From Lactobacillus sp. ESL0246 (GTDB taxonomy: Bacteria; Bacillota; Bacilli; Lactobacillales; Lactobacillaceae), in assembly GCF_003692965.1 (NCBI RefSeq), contig NZ_REHC01000013.1, forward strand, positions 1 to 34,905: 34,905 bases of DNA, in the 5' to 3' direction. Within the stretch, counting starts at the first letter, position 1; the number at the start of each line of letters is the position of its first letter. This document shows, in pieces, positions 7,926 to 16,165 of the stretch. The notes under the pieces were generated by a model. It was given only the letters and a program-made list of their open reading frames with translations. It was not told where the DNA came from and made no database searches. Position numbers and translations under genes: made by a program.

Positions 7926-8981
7926 TTACTTTTCGTCAATGTTGACTACCCAATCACTTTTTTTATACAATTTTGGGAATTTTTCCATAAAGTGAACCAC
8001 AATTATTGACACAACGATCGGCAATACAAAATATATAAATATCAAAATAGCTATCTTTAATAAATCTGGTCCATTCATATACGTATATGAATTAATTGGA
8101 CCAACAGGCTGACCAAAGCCGGCATAAGCTGAACCATTTTTTATTCCTAAAAATGAATCTACAAAACCAATTATTGCCCCGACTATCGCTATTGGAAGTA
8201 ACATGCGTGGATGCTTAACAAAGTTTGCTAACATCATTTTCACAGATCCCCAAAACATTGCAAAAGAAACTCCTTTTCCATTAACTTTATACGTAGCGAT
8301 GGCAACTATCATAAAGCAAGATGTCACACCAACAGATGCTGCACCACCTGCTAATCCGCTAATTCCAATCGCATAAGCCAATCCCACTGTTGAAAGTGGA
8401 GTAGCTATAATAACTGCAAAAGACATGGCTATTAATGTACACATTAAAGTCGGTTGAAGCCTTGTAAACGAATTTAATATTGAGCCAACAGTCGTTGAAA
8501 TCAAATGAACATAAGTATAGCTCCACATACCAAAAGATCCTACTATTGTCCCACAAACAATAGGATCCCAAATAATTGAAAAACTTCCAACATAATTTCT
8601 AATTAAAAATATGGCAACTATAGAAATAGCAATAATCAAAATGGTATTAATTAAGTCTCCCATTCCAACTAATTTCCACTCACCTTTTAAATATATAACT
8701 GCTCCACTGCCCACTAGGCTAGCTATCGAAACACTAGCTTTTTCAATCATATTAAAACCAAATTGATTAGCTGCCAAAATGCCAGCTGCAACGGGAACAA
8801 TATACATTCCCATGTTAGTAGCTGTGTTTACTGTGTTCCAAAATGAATTTGTGTTAGCCAACCCACTTATAAATGGTGCAATAATCGCTCCTGGTGTCAC
8901 AGCAACCACTATAGCCATTGCTACAGCAGACATTATTTTATTACAAAAGTCACTAAATTTATATTTTTTTAATTCATTCAT
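7926..8981 (-). CDS. EIIC-like multi-pass permease (PTS_EIIC_2 type)
   Basis: About 351 residues, almost wholly hydrophobic, with roughly nine to ten predicted membrane segments. The N-terminal motif KYKFSDFCNKIMSAVAMAIVVAVTPGAI and repeated glycine-rich segments recall the family of orphan PTS IIC-like proteins (PTS_EIIC_2). No IIA or IIB domain is fused or adjacent, so phosphotransfer is not supported here; it may act as a facilitator or be a sensor. An ATG at 9017 is in frame, but AAAGGAG sits correctly for the ATG at 8981 (MNELKKYKF), and the longer start would lie inside the putative operator at the transcription start. It is the first gene of the operon, suggesting it moves the substrate or product of the dehydrogenase. 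Confidence 0.75.
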   Translation of the reverse strand: MNELKKYKFSDFCNKIMSAVAMAIVVAVTPGAIIAPFISGLANTNSFWNTVNTATNMGMYIVPVAAGILAANQFGFNMIEKASVSIASLVGSGAVIYLKGEWKLVGMGDLINTILIIAISIVAIFLIRNYVGSFSIIWDPIVCGTIVGSFGMWSYTYVHLISTTVGSILNSFTRLQPTLMCTLIAMSFAVIIATPLSTVGLAYAIGISGLAGGAASVGVTSCFMIVAIATYKVNGKGVSFAMFWGSVKMMLANFVKHPRMLLPIAIVGAIIGFVDSFLGIKNGSAYAGFGQPVGPINSYTYMNGPDLLKIAILIFIYFVLPIVVSIIVVHFMEKFPKLYKKSDWVVNIDEK

Positions 8982-9001
8982 GTAATTCTCCTTTAAATAA
9001 A

Positions 9002-9016
9002 TGGAACAACGTTTCA
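9002..9016. promoter_or_regulatory. Putative IclR-family operator
   Basis: TGGAACAACGTTTCA is a 15-bp dyad (TGAAAC-N3-GTTCCA with one mismatch) of the shape known for IclR/KdgR regulators. It covers the predicted transcription start of the EIIC operon, whose last gene encodes an IclR protein. Confidence 0.6.
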
Positions 9017-9023
9017 CTTTCTA

Positions 9024-9052
9024 AATATAAGCTATTGTGAAAAAAATTTCAA
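9024..9052 (-). promoter_or_regulatory. Promoter of the EIIC/dehydrogenase/IclR operon
   Basis: On the minus strand: -35 TTGAAA, 17-base spacer, -10 TATATT. It lies about 45-70 bases upstream of the permease start codon and directly upstream of the dyad at 9002-9016. Confidence 0.8.
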
Positions 9053-9219
9053 GTAAAAATCATGTAATAAAATAGCTGTTTTTTATTTGATCCTGGTTAA
9101 TCAAGCTTTGGCACTAAAAGCAGACTCAATAGATATAAATTTTATTTTACTTATATCAAATTGTTCACAATATTAACGTGAGCCGAAACTAACATAATTT
9201 TAAAAAGTAAGCCAACATA
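9053..9219. other. Upstream region of the EIIC operon
   Basis: No gene is seen between the promoter of the EIIC operon and the aslA terminator. One AT-rich inverted repeat (GATATAA ... TTATATC, about 9132-9157) is the only structure noticed. Confidence 0.4.
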
Positions 9220-9257
9220 AAAGCCGTATCTCGATTGAATATCGACATACGGCCTTT
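9220..9257 (-). terminator. Terminator after aslA
   Basis: Stem between AAAGCCGTAT-C-TCGAT and ATCGACATACGGCCTTT (plus strand), with A/T runs on both sides. It is well placed to end the asnH-aslA transcript. Confidence 0.75.
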
Positions 9258-9292
9258 AACTAATTTTAATTAATCTGCTTTTTTAACTAATA

Positions 9293-10552
9293 TTATTTAT
9301 TAAAAAATTGTCCTTTATTTTCCTGATAATACTTTTGATAACGACCATTATAATTATGGAACATATATTTCATTAACAGCCAGCGCTTAAAGTTACGATC
9401 CTTGTCATAAAACACTGTCGTACCATAGCGACCCTCATGAATTAATTCTTCAGCCAATTGCTTAGCATCATTATCTACTGCATATCGTTGGAAAACTTTA
9501 ACTGGTAGCCCCAGCCACAAAACATGCTTAGACTTTAGTTTATTCCCATAAACAGTTTCTTTATCTTTTAAACTATCTTCAACATAATCTTCTACGTACC
9601 ACTTAGCGAGATTATAATCATTCAAAGTGACATAAAAGCTAGAGCGACCTTGACGCAAGTTGATTTCAAAGAACTTATACTTGCCATCACGGGTATCATA
9701 TTTAATATCAAAGTTAGCCATTCCAGTATAATTTAATTTTTCTAAGAATGCTTCAACTTGCTCATATAGCTTTTCATCATATTCAGGTAGAATCGCCATA
9801 TAATTACCAATTGACTGCGGAGTCGGATCTTCTAATAGCGGATGCCCCATGCACATCATCTTGACGTGATGATCCTTGTCAACATAAGCATTTAAAACAC
9901 GCATGTTAGAATCATCCCCGGGAATAAAGTCCTGCAAAATCAGGTCTTCTTTATAGCCATTACCATAAATCTTGCCGATAATATCTTTTAATTCAGCTTC
10001 ATTATGAATGGTAAACGCCTTTTTACGACCTTCAAATTGAACATCAAGCCAAGAAACTGGGTCTTCAGGCTTTAATTCCAGTGGATAACCAAAAGGAAGC
10101 TCTAAATAATTTTCTTCCTGATAGTCAGCCAATGTTACAATTTTTGTCTTTGGATAAGGTAAGCCATATTCTTCCGCAATTTGATAAAAGCCTTCTTTAG
10201 AAATCAATTTTGCTAAAAGATCATAGTCAATATACGGAACAATAAAAACATCGCTTAACTCAGTCTTATGCTTAGAAAGCAGTTCTGCATAACCATCCCC
10301 ACAAGCAATCAAAATCACTGGTTCCTTGTGGTCTTGATAAATTTTCATTTGTTCATACATGACATCCATAAAGGTCGGATCTGTACTAAAGCCATGGTGT
10401 AATTCAACGTTTACAATTTTAGAATAACGCGTTGGTGCCAATTGGGTATCAGCTAATGCCTTAACTTTAATGCCATAGGCTTCATTAAATGAACGAGCCA
10501 TACCATAAACATTAATATCACTACCAAGTAAGATGGGTGTAAATTGTTTCAT
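9293..10552 (-). CDS. aslA: D-aspartate ligase for the peptidoglycan cross-bridge (ATP-grasp)
   Basis: 419 residues, an ATP-grasp enzyme that adds D-aspartate to the lysine side chain of the peptidoglycan precursor (UDP-MurNAc-pentapeptide) in the cytoplasm. Motifs FIPGDDSNMRVLNAYVD, GHPLLEDPTPQSIGNYMAILP and FEINLRQGRSSFYVTLN match the Enterococcus faecium Aslfm / Lactococcus AslA family very closely as I recall it. The N-terminus PILLGSDINVYGMARSFNEAYG is also characteristic. FEINLRQGR supplies the metal-binding Glu/Asn of the ATP-grasp fold. It follows asnH by 18 bases in one operon; the pair makes the amidated D-Asp (D-iso-Asn) bridge known in lactobacilli. The start has AGGAG about 12 bases upstream. 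Confidence 0.93.
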   Translation of the reverse strand: MKQFTPILLGSDINVYGMARSFNEAYGIKVKALADTQLAPTRYSKIVNVELHHGFSTDPTFMDVMYEQMKIYQDHKEPVILIACGDGYAELLSKHKTELSDVFIVPYIDYDLLAKLISKEGFYQIAEEYGLPYPKTKIVTLADYQEENYLELPFGYPLELKPEDPVSWLDVQFEGRKKAFTIHNEAELKDIIGKIYGNGYKEDLILQDFIPGDDSNMRVLNAYVDKDHHVKMMCMGHPLLEDPTPQSIGNYMAILPEYDEKLYEQVEAFLEKLNYTGMANFDIKYDTRDGKYKFFEINLRQGRSSFYVTLNDYNLAKWYVEDYVEDSLKDKETVYGNKLKSKHVLWLGLPVKVFQRYAVDNDAKQLAEELIHEGRYGTTVFYDKDRNFKRWLLMKYMFHNYNGRYQKYYQENKGQFFNK

Positions 10553-10570
10553 TTTAAAAATCTGCTCCTA

Positions 10571-12520
10571 TCAGACTAACTTTCCTTGCTCAATCAAGCT
10601 AGCTACTTCTGGTTGCACGTGCTGATACTTGGATACTGTTCCCTCATAATCAACAAAGAATAACTTATACCATACTAAAAAAGTATATATCGTCCAAATT
10701 TGACGCCGGTGCGTCCCATCGCCCTTATAATTATCATCTAATAATTGCAATATCTTATCTTGCTCAAAAATATCTTGGACAAAGTCTTCGATAAATAATT
10801 CCCTTACTTGCTTATAAAAGCGTGGTTCTTGTAACCATTGTTTAATTGGTGTTGGAAAACCTAGTTTCGGACGTTTAGCCCATTCATCTGGCAATACTTT
10901 TTCAGAGGCCTTACGTAAAGCATACTTGGTGTCATGGCTATTAACCAAATAATCTGTCGGGATTGAATTAGCACGTTCTGCCATTTTCTTATCTAGGTAA
11001 GGAACTCGTAGTTCTAACGAGTGCGCCATTGAAATCTTATCAGCTTTTTGTTCAATATCGTTTAGCATAAAGTGATGCAAATCGATATATTGCATTTGGC
11101 GAACATTATCCAAATCTTTAACTTTCTTAAAGTCACTTTGATAAATGCCATTAACCGTTAACTGATTGCGATAAGATGGTCGCAAAATACTATTAGCATC
11201 TTTAGAAGTAAAAATAGTTGGGTAATCCATGTCATAGATGACGGACTGCCCTACATAAAATTCACTTGGTTGCGCCAAATTAGTATATAAATGCACTTTC
11301 CCTGGAAAGTTTGGCATTTTCTTTATCTTGCGCGCCAATTTTATTTTGGTGTTTTTAGGTAGTTTTACACATTGAGAAGTAAAAGCCTTAATTACACTGT
11401 TATGGGTGTGCATGCCATAATTAACATAACCTGCAAATAATTCATCAGCACCTTCACCAGATAATGCCACTGTGACGTGCTTACGTGCCATTTTACATAG
11501 ATACCATAAAGGGATAATTGACGGATTAGCATCTGGTTCATCCATATGGTATTGCATTTCCGCAAAATCATGCATTGCTTCATCAGCATTTACTTTATCT
11601 GAGTAAAACTTCCATCCCTTAATATCGGCTAAGTCTTTTGCTTTAGACGCCTCATCATAAGTGGCATCATCAAAGGAAATTGAGAACACATCATCAGGAT
11701 TTAAAATACTAGTAATGTAGCTTGAATCAACACCCTCAGATAAAAAGGCCCCTACCGGAACATCAGCATTGTGGTACAGTTCAACTGTTTCTTTCAAATC
11801 CTCATCAATTTTCTTGACCGTTTCTTCAAAGCTAAGACTATTAGCCTTATATTCGGCATCCCAATATTGATGAATTTTCATCTCGCCAGCTTTATATTCG
11901 AACCAATGCCCTGCAGGAAAACGATGAATTCCTTTGAAGAACGTTTCACTTAAGTCATTGTATTGATTCATTAAATATGGCTTAACTGCCTCAGTATTAA
12001 GTCTACGTTTAAAACCAGGGAAAGCAAGAAAACTCTTGATTTCAGAGCCCATAATAAGATGACCATTGTCATTGCTGTAATATAATGGCTTGATACCAAA
12101 GAAGTCGCGAGCACCATACATTGTTTGGGTATTATCATCCCAAATAATAAAGGCAAACATTCCCCGAACCCGCTTGAGAAGACCATCCATGCCCCATTCT
12201 TCATATCCATGTAGTAAAACATCAGTATCTGATTTAGTTGTAAAGGTATGTCCAGCCGCAATTAGCTCTTCTCTTAGCGGCTTAAAATTATAAATTTCTC
12301 CGTTAAAAATAATTGCCCGCGTTTTGTCTTCGTTAAAAATTGGTTGGCTACCGCCACGCAAATCAATAATCGATAACCGTCTAAAACCCAGTGCGACTTT
12401 ATCGTTAGTGTAAAGCCCATCTGAATTAGGACCACGGTGCTTAATTGTTGCCATCATTTTACCGATGGCGGCTTGCTTATCGTTTATTTCTGGATTATAA
12501 AATGCAACAATTCCGCACAT
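10571..12520 (-). CDS. asnH: Glutamine-hydrolysing asparagine synthase, probably AsnH that amidates the cross-bridge D-Asp
   Basis: 649 residues. The N-terminal Ntn glutaminase domain starts MCGIVAF (nucleophile Cys2, which fixes the start) and includes RGPNSDG, FNGEIYN and SDTDVLL. The synthetase domain has the PP-loop at 261-267, here SEGVDSS instead of the usual S-G-GVDSS, followed by SGEGADELFAGY and LELRVPYLD. The family makes Asn from Asp, but members next to a D-Asp ligase amidate the D-Asp side chain of peptidoglycan, as shown for Lactococcus AsnH. Co-transcription with aslA argues for that role. The ribosome site is AAGGAAG. A general AsnB role remains possible. Confidence 0.87.
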   Translation of the reverse strand: MCGIVAFYNPEINDKQAAIGKMMATIKHRGPNSDGLYTNDKVALGFRRLSIIDLRGGSQPIFNEDKTRAIIFNGEIYNFKPLREELIAAGHTFTTKSDTDVLLHGYEEWGMDGLLKRVRGMFAFIIWDDNTQTMYGARDFFGIKPLYYSNDNGHLIMGSEIKSFLAFPGFKRRLNTEAVKPYLMNQYNDLSETFFKGIHRFPAGHWFEYKAGEMKIHQYWDAEYKANSLSFEETVKKIDEDLKETVELYHNADVPVGAFLSEGVDSSYITSILNPDDVFSISFDDATYDEASKAKDLADIKGWKFYSDKVNADEAMHDFAEMQYHMDEPDANPSIIPLWYLCKMARKHVTVALSGEGADELFAGYVNYGMHTHNSVIKAFTSQCVKLPKNTKIKLARKIKKMPNFPGKVHLYTNLAQPSEFYVGQSVIYDMDYPTIFTSKDANSILRPSYRNQLTVNGIYQSDFKKVKDLDNVRQMQYIDLHHFMLNDIEQKADKISMAHSLELRVPYLDKKMAERANSIPTDYLVNSHDTKYALRKASEKVLPDEWAKRPKLGFPTPIKQWLQEPRFYKQVRELFIEDFVQDIFEQDKILQLLDDNYKGDGTHRRQIWTIYTFLVWYKLFFVDYEGTVSKYQHVQPEVASLIEQGKLV

Positions 12521-12575
12521 AGTTTATCTTCCTTAAATTATTTCAAACATCTATTTTCCTTAGTCTAACTTTACT

Positions 12576-12605
12576 ATTATAGGCTAAAAGGCAGCCAATT
12601 ACCAA
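12576..12605 (-). promoter_or_regulatory. Promoter of asnH-aslA
   Basis: Minus strand: -35 TTGGTA, 18-base spacer, -10 TATAAT, about 55 bases before the asnH start. GGCT/AGCC halves flank part of the spacer. Confidence 0.7.
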
Positions 12606-12623
12606 ATTGCCCAACTTTCTTTA

Positions 12624-14021
12624 CTAAATATAAAAAATTCTTCTCTTGCTAGCCGCGCCATAACCAAATACTTGAATACAGTGTCGACGTAAGTCAATAT
12701 TTACCACGTATCCAGCAAACTCAGTAGCGTGATCAATTTGCCGCTTCCAATTCTTGTTGTACTTAGTAGTCAGAACATGGTTAGAACCCATCAAGGCTGA
12801 ACAATTAAAGAGAATATATTGAATACCATTAATGCGGTACTGGTCTTCAGTATGGCGATGACCACAAAAATAAGCAATGATGTGGGCATTTTTTATATTT
12901 GTAAAATCAAAATCATTTGCCAAACGAAACTCGGGCGGAATTCCACGACTAGAATGCATTTGTCCTTTTTCTCTTTGATTAAAGGCAACCAGCAACTCAT
13001 GTAGCGATCGACCATTATACTTTAACGCATTTGATCCCTTACGATTAATCGGATTAGCATGACTCATCAAAACGATGCGTTTATTTGATGATTGCTGTAA
13101 GATTTCAATAATTTCTTCAATCTGATCTTCTCTAACTGCTAAAGTGATTTTCGCATCATACTTTTTATGTCCTTGAAGATCTAAATGATATGGAAGATCC
13201 GAAGTATTAACGCAAATAAAGCGCACATCGTCTACATCATAATAACAGACACCATGTTGGCGAGAAATATAATGCACATCTTTTTGTGCATACATCTGCG
13301 GCCACATAATTTTTTCAAATTCATTCTCTGGAAAAGAAGCCTTTAGGTCATGGTGCTCATCATATTTATCATTTTCGTCATGATTACCCTTGATCATCAT
13401 ATATGGCACGTCTGTCGATTTAAAGGAATCTCGCAGCTTAATTAACTCACTTTCACCCAAAAAGCCGGTATCAGAGCCATCAATCCAATCGCCTAAATGA
13501 AGCTTTAAATCAAGTATGCCTGATTGATCAAGATAAGAAAACTCTTTGACATGCGTTAGTCCATTCCAGCCATAGAAGTCCATACTATTAGAATCTTTAA
13601 AATGAGTATCAGTTATTACGCTCACATTAACGGAATTTTTACCTTGGCGAATATGTCTTCGAGTGCGCTGCAAAAATTGATCAAGATAGTCCTCTACAAT
13701 ATACCGTCGGCCCGTTTTAGTATTAACAAATGCACGATAGCGTTCCAACTCAGGATTAAATTCTCGCACATACTCTGGTTCCAATTTATCTGAACTTTCT
13801 GAGCTAAGTGCTTGATGCAGGATGTCATTTTCATCTTTATATACGATCAGAGTATACGGTTGACCATGAGGCGTTTGCTGCTCAGCACCAATATGATACT
13901 CGCCCACTGTCAAATAATCCTGCATTGGATCAAGTGGAATATTTTTTTTATTAAATAGCGCATGGTCTTTTATTCCGCTTAATTGATCAGCCAATCCTCT
14001 AACATATTTAAATACATTCAT
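12624..14021 (-). CDS. Calcineurin-like metallophosphoesterase
   Basis: 465 residues with the full set of metallophosphoesterase motifs: D-x-H in ITDTHF (D138, H140), GDWID (177-181), GNHDEND (212 on), a His in LMSHANP and the final GHRH in FCGHRHTED. The catalytic fold starts near residue 130; residues 1-130 form an extra N-terminal domain I do not recognise. No signal peptide, so it is probably cytoplasmic. Substrate unknown; the family includes phosphodiesterases, nucleotidases and phosphatases. The ribosome site is GAGGCG. It follows the small hypothetical gene but is separated from it by a terminator, and it precedes the asnH promoter. Confidence 0.85.
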   Translation of the reverse strand: MNVFKYVRGLADQLSGIKDHALFNKKNIPLDPMQDYLTVGEYHIGAEQQTPHGQPYTLIVYKDENDILHQALSSESSDKLEPEYVREFNPELERYRAFVNTKTGRRYIVEDYLDQFLQRTRRHIRQGKNSVNVSVITDTHFKDSNSMDFYGWNGLTHVKEFSYLDQSGILDLKLHLGDWIDGSDTGFLGESELIKLRDSFKSTDVPYMMIKGNHDENDKYDEHHDLKASFPENEFEKIMWPQMYAQKDVHYISRQHGVCYYDVDDVRFICVNTSDLPYHLDLQGHKKYDAKITLAVREDQIEEIIEILQQSSNKRIVLMSHANPINRKGSNALKYNGRSLHELLVAFNQREKGQMHSSRGIPPEFRLANDFDFTNIKNAHIIAYFCGHRHTEDQYRINGIQYILFNCSALMGSNHVLTTKYNKNWKRQIDHATEFAGYVVNIDLRRHCIQVFGYGAASKRRIFYI

Positions 14022-14041
14022 TTTTCGCCTCAGACTAAAGA

Positions 14042-14068
14042 AAAAAGCTGGGCATTATGCCGCAGCTT
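14042..14068 (-). terminator. Terminator after the 161-residue hypothetical gene
   Basis: AAGCTG, GGCA, loop TTA, TGCC and CAGCTT form a stem with one bulge; on the minus strand it is followed by a run of T. Confidence 0.75.
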
Positions 14069-14074
14069 CAAAAA

Positions 14075-14560
14075 CTATTTGTCATTTGCCAAAGCATAAG
14101 TTGCCAACCCAATTGACACAAGCGCATCCTTAGACAAAACTGCTTGTAATTCCTTAGCTGCAATTGCTTGAACTGCACCAATTACTTTCAAGCTATATGT
14201 AACAACGTGAAAATCAACTATATTATTATAAAAATCATCTTCATAAGGATTTTCATGATTATATGTCAAATTGATTTCATTTTGATCAATAAAACCGTCA
14301 ACATGATTTGTTAAAATACGATCATGCAAATCAGTCAATTGTTCAGATAAGTTAATCAAAGTCAGTTTATGATCACTTTCAGTCTCGTAATACTCTTCCT
14401 GCGTCATTTTAAGGTATTCTTTGATTGGCTTATGTAATACTTGCAGACTATCAATCGCCTGATAAACAGCCTCTGCATCAAAATCTGTCTCTTTATTTAA
14501 AATACTCTCTTGATTTGCGGCCAAATCATCGGCCAAAGTCATTATAGCTAACTTCTCCAT
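14075..14560 (-). CDS. Hypothetical protein, 161 residues
   Basis: Not recognised. The protein is acidic and without signal peptide or clear membrane helix; it looks helical, with a segment rich in Glu and Tyr (TQEEYYETESDH) and an Asn/Asp-rich stretch (NLTYNHENPYEDDFYNNIVDFHV). The C-terminal third (SLKVIGAVQAIAAKELQAVLS) is mildly hydrophobic and amphipathic. A strong ribosome site (AGGAGG, six bases from the ATG), an own terminator and divergence from tag show it is a real, separately transcribed gene. No function is offered. Confidence 0.75.
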   Translation of the reverse strand: MEKLAIMTLADDLAANQESILNKETDFDAEAVYQAIDSLQVLHKPIKEYLKMTQEEYYETESDHKLTLINLSEQLTDLHDRILTNHVDGFIDQNEINLTYNHENPYEDDFYNNIVDFHVVTYSLKVIGAVQAIAAKELQAVLSKDALVSIGLATYALANDK

Positions 14561-14736
14561 GATATCCTCCTAAAGTTCATTCTATATTATACCAAAAAAA
14601 CTACTAATGCACTTTTTGAAGGCGATTTTTTATAAAAGAATGATAAATATTAAAATTTATTATTTATTTAAATGAATAATACCTTTTTTCGTATTTAATT
14701 GTAATAAAAATTGTGTTTTAGAAAGGGAAATTTATT

Positions 14737-15303
14737 ATGTACCAAAATTTACGTTGCCCCTGGGGATGCAGCAATGATTCCATGATGCAACAGTATCATG
14801 ATCATGAATGGGGTAAATTGAATTTAAATGAGCAATATTTATATGAAATGCTTGTACTTGAGTTGTTTCAATCTGGCCTCAATTGGGCTATTGTTTTGCA
14901 CAAACGGGAGAATTTTCATCGTGCTTTTAAGAATTTTGTTTTAGAAGATGTTGCCCAACTGACAGAAACTGATATTGCAATGCTGATGCAAGATCAGTCA
15001 ATCATTCGCAATCGCCTAAAAATTTCAGCAGCAATTCAAAATGCTAAGGCCATTTTAACTATTGAAACCCAAAATGGCAGTTTTGCTCATTACTTACAAA
15101 ATTTTATTAAAACACCCATCATTCATCATCCGCAGACAGCTAGCGAAGTACCAACAACGAGTGCACTTGCGATCAAATTATCAAAACAAATGAAAAAAGA
15201 CGGTTTCACTTTTGTGGGGCCAATTACTATTTATTCTTACTTACAAGGAATCGGCTTAGTTAATGATCATCTTGAAAATTGTCCATTTAAATATCATGGC
15301 TAA
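14737..15303 (+). CDS. tag: DNA-3-methyladenine glycosylase I (Tag)
   Basis: 188 residues; removes 3-methyladenine from alkylated DNA in base-excision repair. The family signature is clear: RCPWGCSND near the N-terminus, YHDHEWGKLNLNEQYLYEML, and the helix-hairpin-helix region ending in TFVGPITIYSYLQGIGLVNDH. The four zinc ligands of E. coli Tag (Cys4, His17, His175, Cys179) have counterparts in RCPW, YHDHEW and NDHLENCPF. Ribosome site AAAGGGAAA precedes the ATG. It stands alone and diverges from the hypothetical gene at 14075. Confidence 0.92.
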   Translation: MYQNLRCPWGCSNDSMMQQYHDHEWGKLNLNEQYLYEMLVLELFQSGLNWAIVLHKRENFHRAFKNFVLEDVAQLTETDIAMLMQDQSIIRNRLKISAAIQNAKAILTIETQNGSFAHYLQNFIKTPIIHHPQTASEVPTTSALAIKLSKQMKKDGFTFVGPITIYSYLQGIGLVNDHLENCPFKYHG

Positions 15304-15304
15304 C

Positions 15305-15335
15305 AAAAAATGAACCGCGCAACGCAGCGTGATTC
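15305..15335 (-). terminator. Terminator of the phn-type operon
   Basis: Minus strand TGAA-TCA-CGC, loop, GCG-CGG-TTCA followed by TTTTTT. It lies 18 bases after the last permease gene and can also act weakly behind tag on the other strand. Confidence 0.65.
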
Positions 15336-15352
15336 ACTCTTCTAAATTATAT

Positions 15353-16165
15353 TTATACTAGCTTTTTACGAATCCAACCTGAGATGCCATCAATCACAAT
15401 TACCATTACAATGATTCCAAGTAAAATAACTCCTACTCGATTCCATTGCCGGTACTGTAATGCAATGATTAACGGGTAACCAATACCACCAGCTCCAACT
15501 AATCCGAGAATGGACGCTGAACGAATTGAAACATCAAAGCGATAGAGCGTATTAGAAATTAGGGCAGGCATTAAATTCGGTAAAATTGAAAACATTACAA
15601 CATTTGTTTTTGAACCACCAGCAGCAACTACAGCCTCATTTGGGCCGTCATCCAAGTTTTCGATTGCTTCTGAAAATAATTTTGCTAACATTCCAACAGA
15701 ATGAAAGCCTAAAGCTAAAACCCCCGCAGCTGATCCAGGTCCTACTGCTTTAATAAACATTAACGCCAAAACAATCTCTGGAAAAGAACGGATAATTGCC
15801 AAGACAACTTTACCTACACGCGAGACATACCATCTTTTATGTTTAGTATGTGCAGCCCAAAAGGCAAATGGTATGGAAATAATTGCCGAAATGAAAGTCC
15901 CCAGAAAAGCAATACAAATGGTTTCCCATAACTGGGAAACAAGGTCTTCACCGGTACCGTTATAGATATAAGACCAATCGGGATGGAAAATTCCAGAGAA
16001 AATCGCACCCGCAATTTGCCCAGCAGTTTCTTTAATACCACCAAAATCTATTCCAGTACATGACCAAACAATTATTCCAATTGTAATTAGTGATAATGCC
16101 CAGTGCACTATTCTTTTCTTTAAATCAACTGGTTTAGGAGGTAATTTTTTCATTGTAATATCCAT
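15353..16165 (-). CDS. phnE: PhnE-type ABC transporter permease (second)
   Basis: 270 residues, about six membrane segments, with the binding-protein-dependent permease motif EAVVAAGGSKTNVVMFSILPNLMPALISNTLYRFD, which contacts the ATPase PhnC. RSASILGLVGAGGIGYPL is typical of PhnE. It is a paralogue of the preceding gene; the two would form a heterodimeric channel. Its start codon shares one base with the stop of that gene (TAATG), which indicates translational coupling. Substrate is inferred only from family: phosphonate, phosphite or a related anion. Confidence 0.9.
   Translation of the reverse strand: MDITMKKLPPKPVDLKKRIVHWALSLITIGIIVWSCTGIDFGGIKETAGQIAGAIFSGIFHPDWSYIYNGTGEDLVSQLWETICIAFLGTFISAIISIPFAFWAAHTKHKRWYVSRVGKVVLAIIRSFPEIVLALMFIKAVGPGSAAGVLALGFHSVGMLAKLFSEAIENLDDGPNEAVVAAGGSKTNVVMFSILPNLMPALISNTLYRFDVSIRSASILGLVGAGGIGYPLIIALQYRQWNRVGVILLGIIVMVIVIDGISGWIRKKLV

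Noticed and set aside
7926..8981. Complete sugar PTS
   Set aside because: No IIA, IIB or sugar-metabolism gene is near; the neighbours point to 2-keto/hydroxy acid metabolism.
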